Shown here: positions 24,412-34,757 of the stretch, one piece after another
Layout: the number at the start of each line of letters is the position of its first letter
Position numbering within the stretch: position 1 is the first letter of the stretch
Made by a program: the position numbers and the translations under genes
Notes under the pieces: model-generated
What the model was told of the DNA's origin: nothing
What the model saw: the letters and a program-made list of their open reading frames with translations, nothing else
Database searches by the model: none
Assembly: GCA_026545765.1 (NCBI GenBank)
Contig: CM048841.1
Coordinates: forward strand, 70,430,217-70,494,216
Direction of reading: 5' to 3'
From: Plantago major
Taxonomy: Eukaryota; Streptophyta; Magnoliopsida; Lamiales; Plantaginaceae
Length of the DNA stretch: 64,000 bases

Positions 24412-24416
24412 TTTGG

Positions 24417-24521
24417 TATGTTCACAATTCATTCTGATGTCTAGAACAATTTGTAAGGGCAATCCGGTCCATTCATATATTTCCTTAAGTATATATTAAT
24501 GTGATCAAAATCAAACATGTT
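24417..24521. other. Spacer with a short Helitron-family match
   Basis: About 100 bases between two elements. The stretch around 24469-24494 (CCATTCATATATTTCC then TTAAGTATAT) matches 53624-53649 base for base, and is close to the equivalent part of Helitron copy 2 near 61450. It is probably a scrap of the same repeat. No gene. Confidence 0.5.
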
Positions 24522-25387
24522 TGTTGAGGGGTTAAGCTTCAAACACTAACTAAACTACTACAAGTCCCTATTCTAAGATTCGCCTCCAACTTGATGTCCG
24601 TCCTGAGAGCTTTGTCCGTGCCAGAGCACCTGAAAGGACTAAGTTGGGGGGCTAGAAGGGTAACCCGGTTTGCTAGTGTCAAACCGGAAATAGACTTTAC
24701 TCAAGAGAGAGAAGAAAGCTCTCAATGTAGTAATTATGAGGGAAGTTATGATATGAGTTTACTTACCTTAGTGTATGTGATCTTGTGCTATATTTATAGT
24801 TATCATATGCTTATGAGGTGGTTCATAAGATGATGCCAAGTGTATGTTTATGATTTTGCCACCAATGCTCCCTTGGCCCCTGGCCCAATAGTGTGTGTTA
24901 ATCCAATACCATTAGATGGGTCTGGGAGGGTAGATTGGTCATTTTATCTCTCAGCGTACATATCCTGTTGTAGGGTCCGTGCGAGGCCTTGAGGATGATC
25001 CGAGCCCTTTCAAGTTATCAAGGCTGGTCCGTTCCTAAGGTGACTCAGTGACGGTCCGAGACTCAAGTTGCTCGAAAGTATCTTTGAGGTTCCAGTATAT
25101 ACGTTTTGTTTTATCGTTTAGGTGGCGTCCGAGTTTATCTCGTCTGGTCCGTTCGGCATCCTGACAATGTTGGAGATGTGATCCTTTGTCGAGTTCGGAG
25201 GTCGTGCCCCCAGCTAGGTCGGACTAGCTGAAAAGGTGTATTGACCTGAGTGTACTGGTTGACCCGGAAGGATTTCCTTAAGGCGGACTACCCAAGGCTG
25301 GACAAGTACTGAATTGGCTACTTTAGCCTTGATGCGCTCTAGGACACACTTTATGGCGCCCTTAATGGATTGGACATATATCCGTAT
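24522..25387 (-). repeat. 3' LTR of Gypsy B
   Basis: The left end TGTTGAGGGG corresponds to the CCCCTCA-CA end of the A LTR. The right end is ATATATCCGTA, next to the purine tract (GTCCCCCTAG on the plus strand). Internal blocks shared with the A LTR include CACTAACTAAACTACTACAA, CACCTGAAAGGACTAAG, GAAAGCTCTCAATGTA and TGATGCGCTCTAG. Confidence 0.8.
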
Positions 25388-25944
25388 GTCCCCCTAGTTT
25401 CTAAGTATCTTAGCAGAAAATAGTTGTGGAACTATAAGTAGAAGAACAAGTGTGTTTTAGGAGCGTGTCCAAATCGTTAACTATGAAGGAAAAAATCCTT
25501 TTTTCTTTGTTAAAAAAATCCATATCCGTGTTTCAGGAACTCAATATATCTCCCCCCCTCCTTTTCGTTCTACAGTCCGAGATAGAAAAAATCCCGGACT
25601 GTAGAAGGAAAAGGTATTTGTATCCGAGATATATCGAGATCCGGGTACGATAATAGGATCAAAAGAAGTCTCCTGTGGAAGAGTGTGTAGGAAGCAATCC
25701 GTTGGGCTGGATTTGTGAAAATGGGCTAACTGGGACGATGAATAGTGATCCAAGAGGCCCAGTAAGTCATCCGTCCGGCCCACGAGTGAGGATCCCGAGA
25801 TAGTGGAGAATTTTCAAAATAAATTTAATGGGGTGCTATGTAATTTCACCACCTGTGAACCGATGCGACCTTTGGATTGAAATGATCAACGGCTAGGATT
25901 AAAACCCAAGTGATGCGACGTTTCGGCTTCCCCAACTGTCCCTC

Positions 25945-25952
25945 TATAAATA
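25945..25952 (+). promoter_or_regulatory. TATA box of the antisense accessory gene (Gypsy B)
   Basis: TATAAATA in the same CCCTC-TATAAATAG-TT context as at 3667-3674 in Gypsy A. The leader has the same TTTTCACACTTTAGCCAAAT-type start region, a donor-like CAAGTAAGTAA near 26138 and an acceptor-like TGCCCTAG near 26602. Confidence 0.6.
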
Positions 25953-26555
25953 GTTTGCCAGATTTGTCGTTTTCACACTTTAGCCAAATCGAATCCAAAG
26001 CAATCCTAAGCAATCCGAGCAAATCACAAGCTTCCAAGCAATCAAAGTTTCCAGTGTGCAATCAGATCTCCGTGCAAGTCGGTTTCGGAGAGCAAGCAAG
26101 GCTTCGTCGTCCATCAATCTTCTTCAAGCTGCTTTATCAAGTAAGTAAATCTGGTTTTCTTTGAATTCTGAGTGATTGTTCTTCTTTCTCGGATGCATGT
26201 ATGCCTTGTTGAATTTCCAATCTCGTATGTTATATAGATACAATCTCGTAAAATAACCGTTGGGGGTGCTTTTGGCCAGATAACCTGCCGTATGTTGAAT
26301 TTTGGTGAAACAAGTATTGCATGCTTTCCGTAGTTGAATTATGGTGCCAATTTGTCGACCTGACTTGTAGACTGGCCCTGTGAATGTGCCATGTATGGTA
26401 AATAGTGGTGCCAACAGGCACATAGAACTCCTTTGTGGCACGGCCTAGCGAGCCGAGTTTGGTGCCAGTAGTTAGGAAATAATGACCCATAGGAATGCCC
26501 AATAAAGTAGGGTTTCTCTGAACAACGGGACTTAATAAGATACATAAACGAACTC

Positions 26556-29500
26556 TTGGACGACCACAACATCATTTTCTGTTCCGTTTCCTTGTGCCCT
26601 AGGGTGTCCGGGAGCGATAGTCAGAACCAATGCGAAGTCCAGGACTATGATGACGGAGTAAACCAAGGGTCCGAGTCTATTGCGGTAACCTCGTCCGTGT
26701 CAGACCACCTGGAGTTAGAGATTCCGCAGAACAGAGTTCTTGCGGATAATGTGGTTATGGAGCAAGTGATCCCGGAGGTACGCAACGCGGACGTTGTGGA
26801 GCTCGTCTCTTCTGAAAACTCAGACGCTGGGCATGGGGTCCGTAATACTGTCACTACTCGGAGTGAGGCCGTGATAAGCCGGTCAAATGTTGCGAGAACA
26901 AGGGCACGAGTCCGATCCCGGACCATAGGCAGTGGTGGTATGCCTCAGGAAGAAGTGGATGCAGAGAGGAATGGGCCTCGGACAGAACAGGAAGACGACA
27001 CTGGTCGGGAGGCGGATGATGTGGAGATGTTCGAGGCTGGAGAGGAGGACCGTGTTGTGATGGAAACATGTCCGACCAATCCGAGTACTTCCGGGAGAAA
27101 AGAAGTTGGAGAAGAAGAGGAGGAAGAAGGAGAGGAAGAGGAGGAGAATGAAGACGAGGAGGAAGCCTCTCAAGCTACCCGTCCGCGGGGATGATCTGGG
27201 CGGAACAATCGCCAGATTGTCCTGCACCCTAAAGTGCCCGCACAACCTAATCCGCCATTAGTTGTCGTCCTGCGTCCGCTGTCGTAATCGCAGACCCTTA
27301 CGGTGAGCTTAACGCGGATGGCTTGCTTCCCACCTGTCCATCAAAGGTTAAGCCCGAAGATATTCCGGAGTGGAGGCGAAAGTGAGAAATTCCAGAGTCC
27401 GTTGAAATCATGGTTCCAGGGCCGGGGCACGCTTTCTACAATCCGCCCGCTGGATATATGTACGTGCATGAAGCGGCCTTCTGCTGTGGATGGAAGGTTC
27501 TTATCGTGTCCAAATTTAAGAACATCCTTAATAACATCGGTATCGGTCCGAGCCAGGTTATCCCTAAATCTTTGGGAAACCTTATTTGTTTTGCGGTCTT
27601 CTGTGCGAAGAAGGGGCAGACTGTAAATTTTGAGAACTTTCGTCAATTGTTCAATGTGACTTTCAGTCCGGGAAATCCCCTCTTTTATACTTTTGTAAAT
27701 AGGAAGTCATACAATTTCATTTCGGATCCCATTTCCTCGCTCGGATAAAAATGGTGGGAAAAATGCATCTTTGTGCGGATGGCTTTGAAGCCTGGAGAGT
27801 CCGCAAGGAGACGGGAGCAATGGGGGTTGCCCAAGAAGTTTTCAAGGGAAAGTATCCCGGACTGGCGACCTCTCCCCAAGAATGTAGCTCCGTGGGTGGC
27901 AAAAATCCACAAGAAAAACAAGCCACCTACGTATCCGTTTCACGGATTGATTTGTCAGTCGTTGCCTTATTTATGCGGACTGACTGATGTTATGGAGGTC
28001 GGAGGGAAGACCGATTTCAGTAAAGATTCTATATTACAACTTGTGTTTTCTCTTCTTTTGAATGTTATGCATGACTATTTCACATTTGTCCGCTATTCGT
28101 TCTTGTATGCATCCGTATCTGACATTGTTTGTTTGTTCCGCAACTTACTGGTTCGAATACATCATGTCGACTCTCCGTGAGAAGAAGAAGCAGCAAAGGG
28201 AACAACAAGCTCTTGAGCTTGCCACTGGCCAGAGGGCCAGAATCATCAACACTTCCACGGGTCTCCCTATGCCGGAGCCCAAGAATGCAACATTGTTTAC
28301 TGCAGAAGAGGATAGGCGGAAGAAGGCGGGGGAGGATCCGCAAACCTTGGAAGTGCTTGACAAAGGCAAAGCTCCTGTTACCCGGAGTGCTGCTGGTCCG
28401 AAGCCTCCAACTTCTGTTGGTCCGAGGACCTCTGGGCATGCCGGTTCTACTGCATCTGCACCTCCTCGGGACGTGCTGATGCGGGATGCCATTGTTTCTG
28501 GCAAGAAAAGAAACGCAACCTCGGATGTCTCTCCTGCGGCGAAGAGGCAGCTATTCCCCGCCATTCTGCCGTTATCTGATCAAGCGGCCCTTGATGCGGA
28601 GTATGAACGGAGTCGCGGACTCCCCGAGGTCGAGAGGGTTGGAGAGTTCCACGATTTGCACCAAAGGGTAAGTGACTTTCGTGGATTTGTAGTTTCTATT
28701 AATATTTGAAAATATAACTTTTGATTATTCGGATCTCTTGTATCTCGGATGCATGATCAGAGCAATGCAGTGGAAGGCCAGTGAACGGGCTACCATTGAA
28801 GAGGATCTGCATAAGGCAGTGGCTGCTGCGGCGGAGGAGGCGGATAAGGTCAAACAGGTCGAGGCCAAGTCCAAGAAAAAGGATGTGGTTATCAACAAGC
28901 TGAAGGTTAACTGGGACCAGGCTAAGGCGGACCTGGAGTGGCAGGAGCACTTCATTGATAGGGCCCTGAATATGTTCCTAGAGTCCAAGGATGCCCTCCT
29001 TGATGATCTCCAATTCGCTCGGATCTAGGCTGTGAAGGACTTTATGTGGTCCGACTCATTCAAGTTCTTCATGGCGGACAAAGCTGATGCGCTCCGTTTG
29101 GAGGGGTTCTTGTCCGCCATTGGCCAGTTGCAAGCGAAGGAGTTGGTGCCTCCTAACTATGACTGGAAAAAGGAAGGATTGAATCCGTCCGCGGATGATA
29201 AAGGGGTGGAAATTCCAGTGGAGGTCGTTCCGGATGATCGGTTGGCCGCATGTGAGTTCGCGGAGGTGGTCACCGATGAAGGTGACATTGAGATCAACAA
29301 CGGCGGACCTTTTTTTCCTAACTTTGTTCCGAAGGCTCTGGAAAAAGTCTGCTTCGTGCCTTTTAAGAATTACTTGAATTTCATGAAGAACAGGTACCAT
29401 ATGCCCTCCCGGATCCTTGGCTATGACGCGGACTACAATATGTTCGAGAGCATAAAGGCATCCTTTGATACCATTGACGAATCCCGTGCGAATGCCTCAA

Positions 29501-29595
29501 ACACCACTGTTGCGGATGCCACTAATGCCTGGACATCAACTGCCAATCCGTCTGGGACCAATGAAGTCGGTCCGAGCCAGCCTCCCCCTCAGTGA
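26556..29595 (+). pseudogene. Antisense accessory gene of Gypsy B (Transposase_28-like, coiled coil)
   Basis: Same architecture as 4566-7588. First comes an acidic N-terminal part ending in a long Glu-rich run (about 26602-27180). The Transposase_28-like domain follows (about 27410-27990: AFCCGWKVLIVSKFKNILNNIGI, SQVIPKSLGNLICFAVFC and NFENFRQLFNV). Next is a basic Ala/Pro/Ser-rich linker starting with MSTLREKKKQQREQQALELA (about 28165-28660), and last a coiled coil (28738-29028) with a conserved C-terminal block (FMWSDSFKFFMADKADALRLEGFLSAIGQL). Intron-like gaps fall at the same places as in A. Protein-level conservation between two diverged elements is good evidence of past selection. Function is unknown. 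Looks broken. Confidence 0.65.
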
Positions 29596-31019
29596 GAAGC
29601 CCGGGGTATGCTCCGTGGAAAATTTGTAACAATTGGATATTGATCTCTTGATGGCACGGATCTGTTGCCAAGTAGACTAATTTTTTCCTTCGGCCTGTAA
29701 TATTTTTCTAAGTACAATCTATTTCTGTCTGTACAATGATGCTTGTACAGATTGAAATATGCATAGTTTTCATAGATTGCTTGTACAGATTGAAATATGC
29801 CACTAATTTTTTTTCCGTACTTCCTTGATCCATCGAAATATGCATAGTTTTCATAGATTGCATGAGTACACAACTCTTGCAAACTCGGATCACTTCCCTC
29901 GACTTGCAAGTTAGGTAAAAAAGTATCAACTTGCTATTTCTCGGACTACTTGGTAGATAAATACTGGAAAATTTCCATAAAATGGGTTGAACGGATTGAT
30001 CAATGAGTTTATGCTCAGACATTTTATAGATAATGTTTAAAAGTTTAAAACACGGGCTCAATGTGATCAAATGGAATAAGCCCAAGCGATCCAACACTGT
30101 TTGGCCCAGACGGATGGCCCAAGCCCATCGTCGACGTCAAACTTCTTACGTGGCGGACGTTGATTGGTTCAACATATCTATAAATACCCCCTTCTCAACC
30201 ACATTGATCGTACAATTCTGATTCTTTTTCTTTCTCGCTTGAAAATTTCCTTCTTCTTTCTTAGGCTTGGATCAAGCCTGTCTGGATAATGAGTCTGCAG
30301 GTTCAGCCCGATGGTTCTAAGCGGAAGATTATCTTCTTGATCAATCTCTCCCTCGAGACTCCCGTCCACTTTCAGATTGGTACGTGTTGCCTTGAGTTTG
30401 AAAGTGGCGTGGGTCTCAAGGGATAAGTTGTTCGAGATCTTATTTCAAGGTGATAAGGATTACGAAGCATGTTCCGATCTAGGTAGTAAACAAATGGATG
30501 ATCATATAGGTCGTATGCGTGATCCACCCGGTAGAAGCTCTTCTCGTCCGAGGAGCTGTTGGCGGGTGGGTCGCAGTACGATCAACATGTTGGATCCATG
30601 CTTTGTTTCGAGCAGATGCACATTTAGGGATCAGGACGTCCGAAGACAATTTCCTTGACTCTTCCGCGTCACCGGTCCATCCATCCACTATCGCAATCCG
30701 ACTTGAGAGTAGTGGACGGATCGATGACATAGGCGTATCGGGGGCTCGTTTGACTGAGACATCGGCGCATTGAAGCGTAGTTTAACTCGGAGAATGCAAC
30801 GGATGTTTTTGATGCATTATAGGTGCTTGTTCAGATCCGAGACAATAATTCGGACTATAGTATACATATAGGGAATTTTGTATATTTTCGCTAATTCCTT
30901 GTAAAGGATTGTTGTAAGAATCCCTTTGTCACGTAAATAATCAAATCTCTTTTTTGAATTGAAAGGATAGAAGTTGTATTGATAAACTCAATTACAACTT
31001 GTGGGCTGCTTGGACAATG
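29596..31019 (+). other. Non-coding stretch of Gypsy B between antisense gene and pol end
   Basis: It contains a presumed 3' UTR, with a short direct repeat around 29730-29860 (ATTGAAATATGC and TTTTCATAGATTGC units), then the second TATA box at 30179 and a leader. Short plus-strand frames at 30290-30790 (one starts MSLQVQPDGSKRKIIFLINL) show no family I recognise and are not confirmed in Gypsy A. Confidence 0.5.
30179..30186 (+). promoter_or_regulatory. Second plus-strand TATA box in Gypsy B
   Basis: TATAAATA follows a block conserved with Gypsy A (TTACGTGGC, GGATGGCCCA). The matching box in A is at 8298. It points towards the 3' end of pol from the opposite strand. Confidence 0.45.
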
Positions 31020-31032
31020 ATAAAAGATTAAC

Positions 31033-31165
31033 AAAACATAACTGACGGAGTTCCGCGTAATAAACGGTTAAGTCCAGAATGTAAAAACAACTGACGGAGT
31101 TCCGTGTAACAAACGGCTAAGTCCAGAATGTCAAAAAAACTGACGGAGTTCCGTGTAACAAACCC
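31033..31165. repeat. Triplicated roughly 49-bp repeat near the pol end
   Basis: Three copies of a unit with the core CTGACGGAGTTCCGTGTAAC followed by AAACGG-TAAGTCCAGAATGT. Gypsy A has one or two degenerate copies at 10860-10945. It lies just past the pol end. Confidence 0.85.
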
Positions 31166-32282
31166 TAAGCATAGAACTTTTGAAGGTTCTTAGCATTCCA
31201 AGTACGCTTGAGTGGGCGTCCGTGCTCATCCTCCAACTCATAACTTCCATTCACTCTAGCTCCAATGATCTTGTAAGGTCCCTCCCATTTGGGTTTGAAT
31301 TTCCCAACATTGCTCAAGATATCAGCTCTGCGGAGCACTAGGTCTCCGACCTGTAAATCTTTAGCTTGAATATTCTTGTTATAGGCCCGGGTTGCAGTTG
31401 CTTGATATCTATGGATATTAGCCAATGCCTCAGTCCTCTTCTAATCTAGCATGTCTAGGTCGTAGATCCGAGCTTCCTGATTGGCGGAATCCTGGAATTC
31501 TAGGATCCTCATTGTTTCAACTGCAATCTCTGCTGGTATGACTGCTTCCGTGCCATAAACCAGGGCAAATGGAGTCTCTCTAGTTGCAGTCCGTGCTGTG
31601 GTGCGATGAGCCCAAAGTACACCATCTAGGTCATCCGCCCAACTATCTTGAGAAGTCCTTAGTCGCTTCTCCAAAATCTTAACAATGGTCTTGTTTGTGG
31701 ACTCAGCTTGTCCGTTAGCCTGTGGATATCCGACAGATGTGAAACGTTGCTCAATTTTGAAGGAAGCCAACCATTCCTTAAGTCTATTGCCCGAAAATTG
31801 AGCACCATTATCCGAGACAAGAATTCTTGGTAAGCCAAAGCGACAGATGATGTTCTTCCAAATGAAGGTCCGCACACGGCTTTCCGTGATAGTTGCAACG
31901 GCCTCTGCTTCTACCCATTTAGTGAAATATTCCATAACTACAATTAAGAGTTTCTTCTGTTGAGTGCCTCTCGGGAAAGGTCCGACAATATCAATGCCCC
32001 ATTGATCAAACAGACATGCTATTACTGATGGAATCATTGGGTGTGTCGGACGATGGGGGATGTTAGCATAATACTGACAATCAGGACAGTTCCGGGTGAA
32101 GCCTGTGGAGTCCTTGTCAATGGTAGGCCAATAGTAACCTTGTCGGATGATCTTTTGAGCAAGAGTCCGCCCACCAGAATGACTTCCGCAGCTTCCACTG
32201 TGAATCTCCTCAAGCACTGTCCTTGCTTCTTGTGGATCCAAACATCTCATATGGGTTCCAGTCAAGGATTTCTTATACAAAT
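31165..32282 (-). pseudogene. Gypsy B integrase and pol C-terminus
   Basis: The minus strand reads the integrase from the zinc-binding region (THMRCLDPQEARTVLEEIHSG, IIRQGYYWPTIDKDS, NCPDCQYY) through the core (FDQWGIDIVGPFPRG, YFTKWVEAEAVATITE, ISDNGAQF-like ILVSDNGAQFSGN, GYPQANGQAESTNKTI). The C-terminal domain follows (KFKPKWEGPYKIIGARVNGSYEL, RTWNAKNLQKFYA). The catalytic D, D and E positions of the core are visible. It matches element A at 10940-12070. The frame is near-continuous, with about one break. Confidence 0.85.
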
Positions 32283-32585
32283 TATCAAATATAAAAATAA
32301 TAATATAAACAAATTAAATAAAAGGTACGGGTTCTTACATTCCTCCCTCCTTAAAGGAAGTTTCCTCCTCGAAACTTAACTTCACCACACACACCAACCG
32401 ACCAAGCTAAAACCTTCAAACCCTTCATCGACCACCTAGACAAAATAATACCAACCCAAATGACTCTTCACTCAACTAGAACAAAACTTTAGACTCACTA
32501 TAAACTAAACTTAACTTGACTCCCCAAAAGACTCAACGTGACACCTACACCAGACAAATCGAAACCTAGGCTCTGATACCACTTC

Positions 32586-33130
32586 TGTTACACCCCAAAC
32601 AGGGTCTACAAAAATCAAATACCCATCATCTCCTCCATCTGAAACCATCAATAACAGTCCAAAACATCAAGGAATCGATCCAAGGATTTTGCGAAATCGG
32701 TCTCCCTATTTCTTGTTTCTGTTTCGCGATCCATAACCCCAATCTTCGTTCGATTTGTTCCAAATCTACTCGGTTTCAGTCACAAATCCGGTTTACTCTC
32801 GTGTAAATATCAAGATCGAGCAATGTTAATAACATATTCGAACGAAACGAGAAGAAGAAGAAGAATTGAACGGCTGAAGGAAATAAAAGAAAGAAAGAAA
32901 TAACCTAATGGGTTTACAAGACAAGACGAATTGGGCTTTTCAACTGGGCCTTTCTCTGGTCCATAATCAAACCAATAGGCAATAAGAATCATCGTAGCCC
33001 GATTCGATTCCTCGATCCATATAAAAAATAATGACTAGTAAAATCATGTAAATCAACTCAAGTCCAAATAATTTTCCTTCTCCAAATTATATTCAAATCA
33101 ACGGTCCAATAAAATGTTTGGGATTTTACA
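32586..33130 (-). repeat. Middle LTR of the mini-element chain
   Basis: Minus-strand ends are TGTAAAATCCC (33130) and GGGGTGTAACA (32586), about 545 bp, bordered by a purine tract on one side and the Met-tRNA primer site on the other. No coding content. Confidence 0.65.
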
Positions 33131-33278
33131 TTCTACCCTCCTTAAAAGAAGTTTTGTCCTCAAAACTGAAATCCACTACACTTCCACTGCGCCACCTTTA
33201 TAAACCTCAAGTTTTCAAAATCCTCGAATCACATACTTCATTCCTCAAAGATACTAGCCTAGGCTCTGATACCACTTT

Positions 33279-34714
33279 TGTCACGCCCCAAAACCAAAAC
33301 AATTTGGCGCGACCGACCGTCTATCGTGAGATGGGCTCACGACAAGACGAAACCTACCTTTAATCCTCAAATCAATTACAATATCTCAGAGTGGTATAAA
33401 CAGAGCATCTAAAATCCTATATAAAACAATAATTACAAATCCTCAATACATAACAACCATCGTAGTAGTACAAATCATCCTATACAATACAAATCTCAGA
33501 GTCGCAGCAACTACTAAACAGCCTTCACATATCCATCATCTGACTACCGTCTCAACTCCAAAGTATCTTCGTCGAATCACTTACTAAATATCTGAATGGG
33601 GGGGGGGGGGGTGTAAGGGTGAGCTCCTGGCACTTCTACCTGGATCAAGTGCATATAAAAAGTATACATATATATACACTCCATTTTATATCAAACATAG
33701 TCGAAAATCATTTTGCATGGAACACATGTCACAATACACTATTCACATTTAGCTCGAATCAAATATACACTACGGCCACACAAACCGTAGTGGCACACAG
33801 GTCGGCTTTCACATAACATATCCCCTAACACAATAGGGTCACACACATAACACTGGGTGTGCTCCAAAGCCCGACATTCCCCCCGAAAGGGTCACACACT
33901 TCATAGGCATATCGATGAGCATAAACGTACACATAATCCATGCTTTATCAAATCACTTTCACAAATCGCATACACAAGGAAAACATTTTGGGATACACAT
34001 ACTTGATCCTTTTTACGAATAGACTACTATATCAAGTCCCATAACATGATATAATAACCATAAGTTATTTGTCAAACTTTAAAACATATACATATATTAT
34101 AACAAGAAAATAAAGCAAAAGTGTCAAGAGTTCCCCTTACCTCAAGATGACTCGAAATCAAGCTTAACTTAGCTAAACCTCAAAAGCTCCTCTAACTTGC
34201 ACATCGAATTCTTCGAAAAACACCACTATAATGTAAGAACCCAAATCAAATATTAAGATTTAGTAAATACAGTTTAGAGGACAAGACATGGTGGAATTGA
34301 TATGATGATGACGACATGTGTCAAAAATTTTAAGAAACAATTTGATGATGTTGGTTTGGTGATCATGAACTGATAATGACGATAATTAACAAAACCAATA
34401 TTACATACTATGCATGTTTCCATGCAAGAGATAACAAAACCAGCAAGTAATTGAAAACATAAATCTGAAACTGATGAGGAGAGGTAGCTTACGGAAATCG
34501 ACTCTGGGGCAAGGCAAGACACTGGAAGAAATCAGTTTCCTTTTACTTCGGTGATTTTCAGAGTAAGGGTTTTGTAAATATGTATAAGTGTGGGCTCGGG
34601 TCCAAAACTCCAAAAACTGGCTTTAAAAGACATTACAAGGCCCGATCCACTATAAAATATGAAATATAAAAATAATAATATAAACAAATTAAATAAAAGG
34701 TACGGGTTCTTACA
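33279..34714 (-). repeat. Right LTR block of the mini-element chain
   Basis: Plus-strand ends are TGTCACGCCCC (33279) and GGGTTCTTACA (34714). It may be composite: 34232-34714 also begins TGTAAGAACCC and ends GGGTTCTTACA, so it could be a separate LTR of about 483 bp. A poly-G run lies at about 33599-33611. No gene seen. Confidence 0.45.
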
Positions 34715-34757
34715 GTGACTAAAATCTGATAAGGTGAGTGAAAGATGATAAGAAAGA
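34715..34757 (+). mobile_element. Left stub of Helitron copy 1
   Basis: These 43 bases match 59784-59825 in Helitron copy 2 and continue, after the Copia insertion, at 52128. The last five bases, AAAGA, are the Copia target duplication. Confidence 0.8.

Larger units (their letters stand above)
19231..24416 (-). mobile_element. Gag-only, Athila-like non-autonomous LTR element (TSD TTTGG)
   Basis: Two LTRs (19236-20617 and 22987-24411) face the same way and are flanked by TTTGG at 19231-19235 and 24412-24416. On the minus strand the primer-binding site (22966-22984, TGGCGCCGCTGCCGGGGAA, like tRNA-Asp sites of plant Gypsy elements) follows the right LTR. A polypurine-like TTTGGGGAGTT precedes the left LTR. 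The 2.4 kb interior contains only a gag-like piece; no protease, RT or integrase is seen. This fits a TR-GAG-type derivative of an Athila-like Gypsy element. Structurally the termini look whole. LTRs differ by about 5 percent over the first 165 bp by eye, so it is moderately old. A solo LTR of the same family lies at 9249-10826. Confidence 0.85.
24522..32282 (-). mobile_element. Gypsy/Tat-lineage element B (3' half)
   Basis: A minus-strand Gypsy element of the same group as element A but a diverged subfamily. Present, from left, are the 3' LTR (24522-25387), a polypurine tract, the plus-strand antisense gene (26556-29595), a conserved non-coding stretch, a 49-bp tandem repeat, and the pol C-terminus with integrase (31165-32282). 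The gag side and the 5' LTR are absent; the element ends abruptly where the mini-LTR chain begins. Broken, several breaks. The shared layout with A shows that the antisense gene belongs to the family and is not a chance insertion. Confidence 0.85.
32283..34714 (-). mobile_element. Tandem chain of LTR mini-elements (TRIM/SMART-like)
   Basis: Three LTR-like blocks alternate with two tiny interiors, all in minus orientation. Blocks are about 32287-32339 (a fragment), 32586-33130 and 33279-34714. Each interior starts, on the minus strand, with TGGTATCAGAGCC (the initiator-Met tRNA primer site; plus-strand positions 32569-32581 and 33262-33274). Each ends with a purine tract of AAGGAGGG-type right against the next LTR (32340-32352 and 33131-33143). 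Interiors are only about 245 and 150 bp and cannot code. The first fragment and the last block share the same terminal 50 bases (ending GGTACGGGTTCTTACA); the middle block differs. A chain of this kind usually results from recombination between short elements. The boundary of the third block is uncertain because another TGTAAGAACCC end lies inside it at 34232. Confidence 0.6.

Noticed and set aside
30290-30790. Small plus-strand frames downstream of the second TATA box in Gypsy B.
   Set aside because: They are short, in different frames, not conserved in Gypsy A and match no family I know.
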